Assembly: GCA_016648135.1 (NCBI GenBank)
Contig: JADDOH010005164.1
Location: 62,001 to 126,000, forward strand
Length of the DNA stretch: 64,000 nt
Direction of reading: 5' to 3'
Origin: Agrypnia vestita
Lineage: Eukaryota > Arthropoda > Insecta > Trichoptera > Phryganeidae
The notes beneath the pieces were generated by a model that had not been told where the DNA came from, ran no database searches, and worked only from the letters and a program-made list of their open reading frames with translations. The position numbers and the translations under genes are program-made. Shown here one piece after another: positions 58,661 to 64,000 of this stretch (position 1 is its first letter; every line of letters starts with the position of its first letter).

Positions 58661-58702
58661 ACACCTACATGTTTTGGATAAACCTTTCCATCGTCAGGGT
58701 GT
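58661..58702 (-). ncRNA. Hammerhead-like motif downstream of a PLE remnant
   Basis: Minus strand: ACACC, CTGACGA (58697-58691), extra T, stem II GGA/TCC, AAAAC (G12 changed to A), palindromic ACATGT, A, GGTGT. Stem I closes with ACACC/GGTGT. It lies 82 bp after the end of the PLE open frame at 58785, on the same strand. Confidence 0.5.
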
Positions 58703-58784
58703 TTTATAAATGTCAAAATATCAAATTGAATGATGTCTCTTGTTTTTCTAAATTATTTTTAAATATTATTTCTTAAATTCTTGA

Positions 58785-59120
58785 TTACGCAAAATTATTG
58801 CAAAAAAATATAATTGGACTAACAGTTAAATTAAATTGATTATTCATTTTATTTTCTTTACTTTTACATGCTTTACTAATTTCTAATAAACCTAAATTAC
58901 GCAATTTCAGACCAAAATTTTTTGTGTGCAAAATAGAAATTCGCAAATTTTTATCAAAACCGTGATAATTTTCTATTTCTAAAGAAAAACCAGGATTATT
59001 CAGACATCTTAAATGCTCTTTTAATCTTACATTAAAATTCGTCAATCCAAAAAGTAGCTCAACCATTCGAAAATATATTTTGTTCTCATTTAGAAGTGAT
59101 ACACGAATTGGGTTGGACAA
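58785..59120 (-). pseudogene. Penelope-like GIY-YIG remnant
   Basis: Residues NFNVRLKEHLRCLNNPGFS, then HGFDKNLRISILHTKNFGLK, LRNLGLLEISKACKSK match by eye the second half of the PLE domain at 61470-61905 (NFDIRIKEHIRCLNNS ... GVNILHINSKSRRLNNLVGL). The GIY and YIG motifs themselves are missing or scrambled, so it is a decayed, 5'-truncated copy. Confidence 0.7.
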
Positions 59121-59224
59121 TGTTGGAAAGAAATGTCATGATTCTTAATAATTAGATTATACACACCGATAATAAATAATACACAACGCAAAGCTCACAA
59201 CCTCAGTTTAAGGCCGACTTTTGA

Positions 59225-59617
59225 AGAAGGGAAGAACAAAGCCGATTTGACGCTGTTGAAAAAAATGGCTCCGGCGAAGAAAAATGTGCTCTCTCACAAT
59301 GACCGTATGGTCATACCAGCCCACTCTTTTGCAATCGTCACAACAAAACTGGCCGAATTACACTATGAAGTGTTCCCTCATCCGCCCTGTTCTCCAGGTC
59401 TAGTAGCCTCATGCGATTTATTTTCGTTTCCAAACATGAAAAAATGGGTCAGCAAAAAGCGGTTTACATCAAACGAGGAAGTCATCGCCAATACAGACGC
59501 CTTTTTTTCTTTCGAATTCTAGAAACCATGTTTTTCGATTACTCAAAAATGATAAAATTTCACTGTTTTAAGTGTATCGAGCTAAAAGAAGAGTATTATT
59601 TATTGAATTGGCGTTAA
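59225..59617 (+). pseudogene. Mariner transposase C-terminal remnant
   Basis: KKMAPAKKNVLSHNDRMVIP then VTTKLAELHYEVFPHPPCSP, GLVASCDLFSFPNMKKWVSK, RFTSNEEVIANTDAFF resemble a mariner C-terminal half. The second catalytic region (HDNARPH) reads HNDRMVIPAH, and SPDLAPSD reads SPGLVASCD, so conserved residues are lost. After FF a frameshift leads to FFDYSKMIKFHCFKCIELKE. A different lineage from the intact mariner at 16519, since KRFTSNEEVIA has no counterpart there. No terminal repeats seen. Confidence 0.8.
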
Positions 59618-59638
59618 CTTTGTGGAATGACATATTAT

Positions 59639-59801
59639 AATTATATATAAATATATCACTATAGGAATACATGAATAGTTTCGACAAAACGACGGGTAAA
59701 TATAATCACCCGTTGATGACAACAATTGCGGTTGTCGAAACTCGTCGTGTATTCCTAAGCTCATTAGTGGTCTTAGACAAGTGATATATTTATATATAAT
59801 T
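59639..59801. mobile_element. 163-bp inverted-repeat element
   Basis: Perfect 22-bp outer arms (aattatatataaatatatca... at 59639-59660 and mirror 59780-59801), inner pairs aggaatac/gtattcct, gtttcgacaa/ttgtcgaaac and acgggt/acccgt. It folds into a long hairpin. MITE or foldback; no target duplication resolved. Confidence 0.75.
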
Positions 59802-59804
59802 AAG

Positions 59805-60305
59805 AGTAGACTATATTTTTTCCCGTTTATTTTATAAAAGATATAAGATACCTGAGGGGTCTATGAATATTACGTTTTCATTTACACATAAACATTTAGA
59901 TAATAAAAAATCTATATAAAAATCAGAGACAATAAAAATATATTGACACGAACTGACCTAAATTTTTCGGTACATGCTTTGGTTCCAATGAGTTTGATTT
60001 ATTAAAAAAAAATAAAACGAGCTCATAAATTTTAAAGGAATTATCAAAAGTCCAAATTAAATATTCTTTAAAACTAATATCGTTGTAAATAAGCCGCGCT
60101 TTACTATAAAAATATGATTTTACTTGCAGAGACTTGGTTTGAAATGAAATTTTAGATTTTTTAAATGTAAATAATAAACGTAAGTGTGTCTAAAATATAT
60201 GACGGGGGAGACATACTTCCATTATGCCAATCCTTTTGCCTAAAAAAGAGGTTATGTTCATCTCTGTGCAATTTTATGTTCTGTGATGAAAATGGAAAAG
60301 ACGAA
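59805..60305. other. Intergenic sequence
   Basis: AT-rich. No gene recognised. Confidence 0.5.
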
Positions 60306-60309
60306 ATAG

Positions 60310-60845
60310 ATTAGTTATATCGGAATATTTTGAGTATGTCCAAATTTTTCAGAACAGAACTGGAATTTTGTCACAGGGACTTCATTATCAATCAATGTGT
60401 ATTATAAATGTTTCACAGAGACGAAACTACATTTTTAAAGGGAAAGTAGGTTTAGAAGTCTTTTACGTGTACATAGGGCTTACGATCTATCGTATGGCTG
60501 GCTTAAGTGATCACTTGACACAATGTAACGTTTGCCATTTCCACCCATGATAAAATCCCATGTCTACTAATTTTCGGAAAATATTCTGAGTGAAAATACT
60601 GGTAAAAAGGAGTTTAATAAAAATTAAAATAATATTTCTGGTGTATCCTAGTGTAATGCTAGTAATTCAGAAGAATTTCATTACGCAGATAAAGTACATT
60701 GCTACCTAAAATTCCAAAAATCAATATAGAGGTCTCATTAGCGACATCTGCGGTCAAGGGGAATGATAAAGCTTTGGTGCCGGCCGCGCTGAGGATCGTT
60801 ACAACTCATCTGTGAAGCGTGGCGTATAATTTAAACATATGCAAC
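60310..60845. mobile_element. Modular repeat R-P-Q, locus 2 (rearranged)
   Basis: R (about 60310-60390) and Q (about 60390-60560) are here in reverse orientation, whereas P (about 60600-60845) is forward; at 15356-15895 all three are forward in the order R-P-Q. Shared blocks include ctagtgtaatgctagtaatt and gaggtctcattagcgacatc. No protein encoded. Confidence 0.65.
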
Positions 60846-60884
60846 TTGTCAGTTTTATTATTGTTCTTATTATAATATGTATAG

Positions 60885-61345
60885 TTCATTAGTTTCAGTC
60901 TATGGGAAGCTCTAGGTGCTGTGTGTTGTATTTCAGTTAGTGCTCCGTTCTGTATTTTTATGTCCGTTTGCTGAGTCTGTCATCTCATTTGAAAGTGGAT
61001 AAAATTACACTTTTAGGCATTTAATGTTAGAAAATTGTCATTTGTCCACTTTTTTAGTATTACTGTCTTTTTAGATTTTGTCGTTTTCATTGACATTTGT
61101 GTTCTCATAAAATATTCCGAGGCAAACTTAATGTATATTTTTTGTATATTACATATAAAATATTGCGTATATTATTGTTTTGCTTTGAATATTTTGCAGT
61201 TTCATATCGTTTATATATATGTATAAAATAAACTATGTAATGGTCCCAGTATGGTTCCTTGGGGAATGCCATAATCCAGTTGATGTTTCAGGGAGTGTTG
61301 TGTACTGCTTTCTACCTTTCAGGTGGGACTCGTAAATGTTTATGA
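60885..61345 (-). pseudogene. LINE reverse transcriptase fragment
   Basis: Minus strand fragments: HLKGRKQYTT, then in a shifted frame HQLDYGIPQGTILGPLH (the PQGxxLGP motif), IYINDMKLQNIQSKTIIYA (the YIND motif, reaching the start of the catalytic YADD, which is lost), and KWTNDNFLTLNA, stop, KCNFIHFQMR, stop, QTQQTDIKIQNGALTEIQH. At least two stops and several frameshifts. A Jockey/CR1-type polymerase relic ending near the PLE that follows on the other strand. Confidence 0.8.
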
Positions 61346-61469
61346 CATTATTTGCTTTTCCAATTTTGGATAATTTATCAACTAGATTATCTTGTTGAGA
61401 AATAAATACTTTTAAAATGCGCTTTTTTTCTTAACTCGAGAATTTATAGTATAGACAGTCATATACAAC

Positions 61470-61905
61470 AAATAATATTGGTAACTTTTTGAGAAATGTT
61501 AAAGATAAAGATCACGAATTGACTCACTCGGGTGTTTATAAACTAAAATGTAATGACTGTCCCTCTTTTTGTATTGGAAAAACGAGTCGTAATTTTGATA
61601 TTAGGATTAAAGAACATATTAGATGCTTAAATAATTCCATTTTTTCCGAATTTTCCAATCATATTATTGAGAGTAACCATAGTTTTGATGAAAATACAGG
61701 GGTCAACATTCTTCACATTAATAGTAAAAGTAGACGCCTTAATAATTTAGTGGGCCTAGAGATTAAGAAAGCTTTAAATAATAATGAATCTATTATTAAA
61801 AACCAGAAAAACTTAACTTACAGTCCTATTTCGAATATGTTCCCTTTCACCCTATCACCTGTTTCTTTCCCACAACCCACTATTTACCCCCATTTGGACA
61901 CTTAA
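61470..61905 (+). pseudogene. Penelope-like GIY-YIG endonuclease domain (family B)
   Basis: NFLRNVKDKDHELTHSGVYK, LKCNDCPSFCIGKTSRNF, DIRIKEHIRCLNN, SNHIIESNHSF: a GIY-YIG endonuclease with GVY, a CxxC pair, and CIG where the family has YIG. The second signature Tyr is thus replaced by Cys. No ATG precedes GVY; the open frame continues upstream without a start and without a reverse transcriptase, so the copy is 5'-truncated. The hammerhead-like motif at 61959-61996 follows 54 bp after the stop codon on the same strand. Confidence 0.75.
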
Positions 61906-61958
61906 CACTGAAGTATGATTGTTTATAATTTTTGTAAAGTTCAATTAGTATTAATTAT

Positions 61959-61996
61959 ACCCTGACGAAGGAACGTCGTTTCCGAAACCGGTTGGT
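61959..61996 (+). ncRNA. Hammerhead-like ribozyme motif (ACCGGT type) after a PLE
   Basis: ACC, CTGACGA (61962-61968), extra A, stem II GGAAC/GTTTCC, GAAAC (61984-61988), palindromic ACCGGT, T, GGT. ACC/GGT can start stem I. (The first C of CTGACGA overlaps the ACC by one base depending on register.) Then tagtggtgtaaacaaag at 62013-62029. Core intact and directly downstream of a PLE endonuclease frame. Confidence 0.65.
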
Positions 61997-62039
61997 TTTA
62001 CCAAATAAATTTTAGTGGTGTAAACAAAGTTAACTAGTT

Positions 62040-62743
62040 TAATTATATAAATAACAAAATAATGCAATTACTGGTTTTAAATTTTGATAAAGACTGGATT
62101 TTTTATTAAAAGTTTTAATGGTATAGGTAAGATATTCTGCGACATTAAATTAAGATCCAAATTCTAAAAAAGGTATATATTATTATTCGCCAATAATACA
62201 TGCAGATTTCAATCACGTACATGCAATAGGTATTCCTTTAAATCAAAACAATTTATTTATTTCATATATAAAATGGGTACACGCATAATTATTTATTATA
62301 TTGATAATGTGTGTCATGTAATGCGTACCCAAATAAGAATTAAAAAAAACTCCAGAGATGGTTTTCTAATGTAGTTTTAATATGACTCAAACAAAATTAC
62401 TTTAGTTGAATTTTTATAACAAAAAATCTTAATCAGTAATTGTAAAAAATCAATTATCTTATGGAGTATTTTCAGTCGCGGAGTGCATTTTATGCAATCA
62501 TGATTTTCTGCAAACGGCTCACTTCACACTGATTGGAAAAATTCAATCTCAGCGCCGCGGTACATGAAATCTCATTTCGGAATCCCCGTGTTCTGAGCTT
62601 GGACAGCGCCGTAATCCACAATCTGCTATAAATATAACGGCATAGATAAAAGTTGTTAACACGTTTATCGGGCGGCATTACGAGGTACATGATTGCGTCC
62701 ACATTGAATAACCCCTTCGGACCCCGGGAGGTATAAAATATTG
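62040..62743. other. Intergenic sequence
   Basis: No gene recognised. 62490-62720 is less AT-rich without identifiable coding. Confidence 0.45.
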
Positions 62744-62748
62744 ACTAA

Positions 62749-63326
62749 AGCCATGTATTCACTAGGGGACAAATTGTCCCTCAACATCACGCGCGGCATG
62801 CGGGTGAATGCGCATGCGCTGTAACTGTATACTACTCAACATGACATAAGTGTGGGGAAACGAGATTATTATCCAACTGATCGAGCTCTAATTTAGCTGT
62901 AATTGCAAGTCTGTTGTGAGGGCCAACAGCGTTCCGTAATATTGTGTCTTGCTTGGCTACGGAAGGCCCGATTATTTGTAATAAATTTTCAAAATCAGTT
63001 GTTGTCACTCGAGTGAAATTGACAAAAGATCCGTCAGACATTCGAAGATCGCATAGAATATCCATCCTTCTTTCTCTTTGCATTAAATAATTTCGCACCC
63101 ACCACCTTTTTCTCCTCTTACGTTTCGATAAACTCGTTAGAATAAATAGATGCGCATCACTAATCATCATAACCTCATCGGGCGACATTTCCGCGTCAAG
63201 TGATATGTGAGTCCCGGTGTGTACACGTCAAATGACCGCGTCATTGTCCCCGAAACATGAGCGTAGATGTTGATGCGACATGCCGCGCGGAATTTTCGCG
63301 ATTTGTCCCCTAGTGAATACATGGCT
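62749..63326. mobile_element. PIF/Harbinger deletion derivative
   Basis: A 578-bp element with perfect 26-bp terminal inverted repeats beginning AGCCATGTATTCACTAGGGG at 62749 and mirrored to 63326, flanked by TAA on both sides (62746-62748 and 63327-63329), the TWA duplication of PIF/Harbinger. The subterminal gcgcggcatg is also mirrored (about 62790 and 63283). It keeps only the start of a transposase gene, so it is an internally deleted derivative dependent on an active relative. Confidence 0.9.
62832..63188 (-). pseudogene. PIF/Harbinger transposase, N-terminal fragment
   Basis: Residues KRRKRWWVRNYLMQRERR (about 23-40), LRMSDGSFVNFTRVTTTDFE and LLQIIGPSVAKQDT then RNAVGPHNRLAIT match the N-terminal region of HARBI1-type transposases (RRWWVRPxLxxR, F.NFxRM..DFE.LL..VGP.I.KQDT..R.AI.P..RLA.T). 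After about residue 96 the match stops at the deletion junction and the DDE catalytic domain is gone. The ATG at 63188 fits a start, but the native start cannot be verified. Confidence 0.85.
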
Positions 63327-63329
63327 TAA

Positions 63330-64000
63330 GGGTAGTCGGAGTAGATATTTATTCTTCAAAATAAAACTTAAACAGTAAATTTTTTGAAAAAAGTAAGTTT
63401 AAAAGAAGTCTTACGTAAAATTCGTAACTATGATAAATAGCTTTCCCGCGAGAACCAATAATTAATGGTCATGCGCCACATTTCATAAAACTTCTATAGT
63501 AGAAGCGAGCGACCGCCAAAATTACTTTAAAGTATTTTTTCTGTACTATACTATACTATAGTAGATAATAAGGTTGGAATATTATAACATTTGAATTCGG
63601 GGATTTCGGAAAATAACAGGTAATAATCATTAACGTTAAAATATAAGGTATCAGGTTATATTGTTAAATAGTGGCCCGAATAAAATATTTAAAATTGAGA
63701 ATGACGTAAATCACATGATTTTTTTACAGATCTTCAAAGCGTCTGGTGAAAGAAATAACACATGAAAAGCGTCTAGCAATCATTAATATCAGTGTATAGT
63801 AATTTCCGTTAAAAAAATTAAAAAACAAGATTGTTATTTTTCGTTTTACATACACATTATTTTGTATCTGAATCGCTTGTTATCCTCCGAAATCGCTGAA
63901 CTCAAATGTCATAATATTCAAATTTTCTTACCTAAAAGATTCAGGTTTGATATTAAAACATGAGTCTGGTGGTCCCTGGCTCTTAGTCTATTCCTTGCTA
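63330..64000. other. Intergenic sequence to the window end
   Basis: No gene recognised. A ctatactatactatagtag microsatellite-like stretch is at about 63541-63563. Confidence 0.5.

Noticed and set aside
1..64000. CRISPR arrays, bacterial operons, integrons or phage
   Set aside because: No regularly spaced repeat-spacer arrays or prokaryotic coding; tandem repeats at 53811 and 54903 are contiguous without spacers.

Overview
The window looks like a gene-poor, AT-rich piece of an animal nuclear genome, most likely an insect. Reasons: a mariner transposase, several degraded non-LTR retrotransposon (LINE) reverse transcriptases, Penelope-like elements (PLEs) with GIY-YIG endonucleases, tRNA-derived SINEs, and mariner/hAT/PIF-Harbinger-type MITEs. 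There are no operons or ribosome-binding sites and no host gene I can recognise. The order of insect cannot be read from the sequence. The only long, apparently undamaged protein-coding gene is the mariner transposase at 16597-17616 (-), inside a 1286-bp element with perfect 29-bp terminal inverted repeats and TA target duplications.

Layout. 0-11 kb: PLE remnants with hammerhead-like ribozyme motifs (842-1075, 3982-4015, 10836-10938), a 375-bp near-perfect palindrome (5354-5728), a foldback element (6179-6667), a SINE and a LINE 3' end. 11-20 kb: an X-family element split by a solo LTR (11434-11667), two LINE fragments, the modular R-P-Q repeat, the mariner, and an RTE-like LINE 3' end. 20-31 kb: further ribozyme-like motifs, a PLE endonuclease ORF, SINEs, a second solo LTR (26985-27848), a TA-flanked MITE, an array of heat-shock-element-like motifs (29161-29346), and a hAT-like element carrying a nested LINE copy. 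31-48 kb: two related LINE pseudogenes, X-family copies, MITEs, a 64-bp perfect palindrome, SINEs and ribozyme motifs. 48-64 kb: a 674-bp long-inverted-repeat element, tandem repeats, a LINE cleanly interrupted by a 304-bp element, PLE endonuclease remnants, a dead mariner, and a PIF/Harbinger deletion derivative with its TIRs and TAA duplications.

The most coherent signal is the set of PLE-associated hammerhead-like motifs: more than a dozen loci on both strands carry CTGANGA, a short hairpin, then GAAAC and a very short, often palindromic helix III. Where a PLE reading frame survives, the motif overlaps its stop codon or lies within about 90 bp downstream. The second is the run of ordered TTC/GAA units of heat-shock-element type next to a transposon end. 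Everything else is repeat archaeology: nested insertions, target duplications and inverted-repeat elements that give a partial relative chronology. All similarity statements are by eye; no database or alignment program was used.
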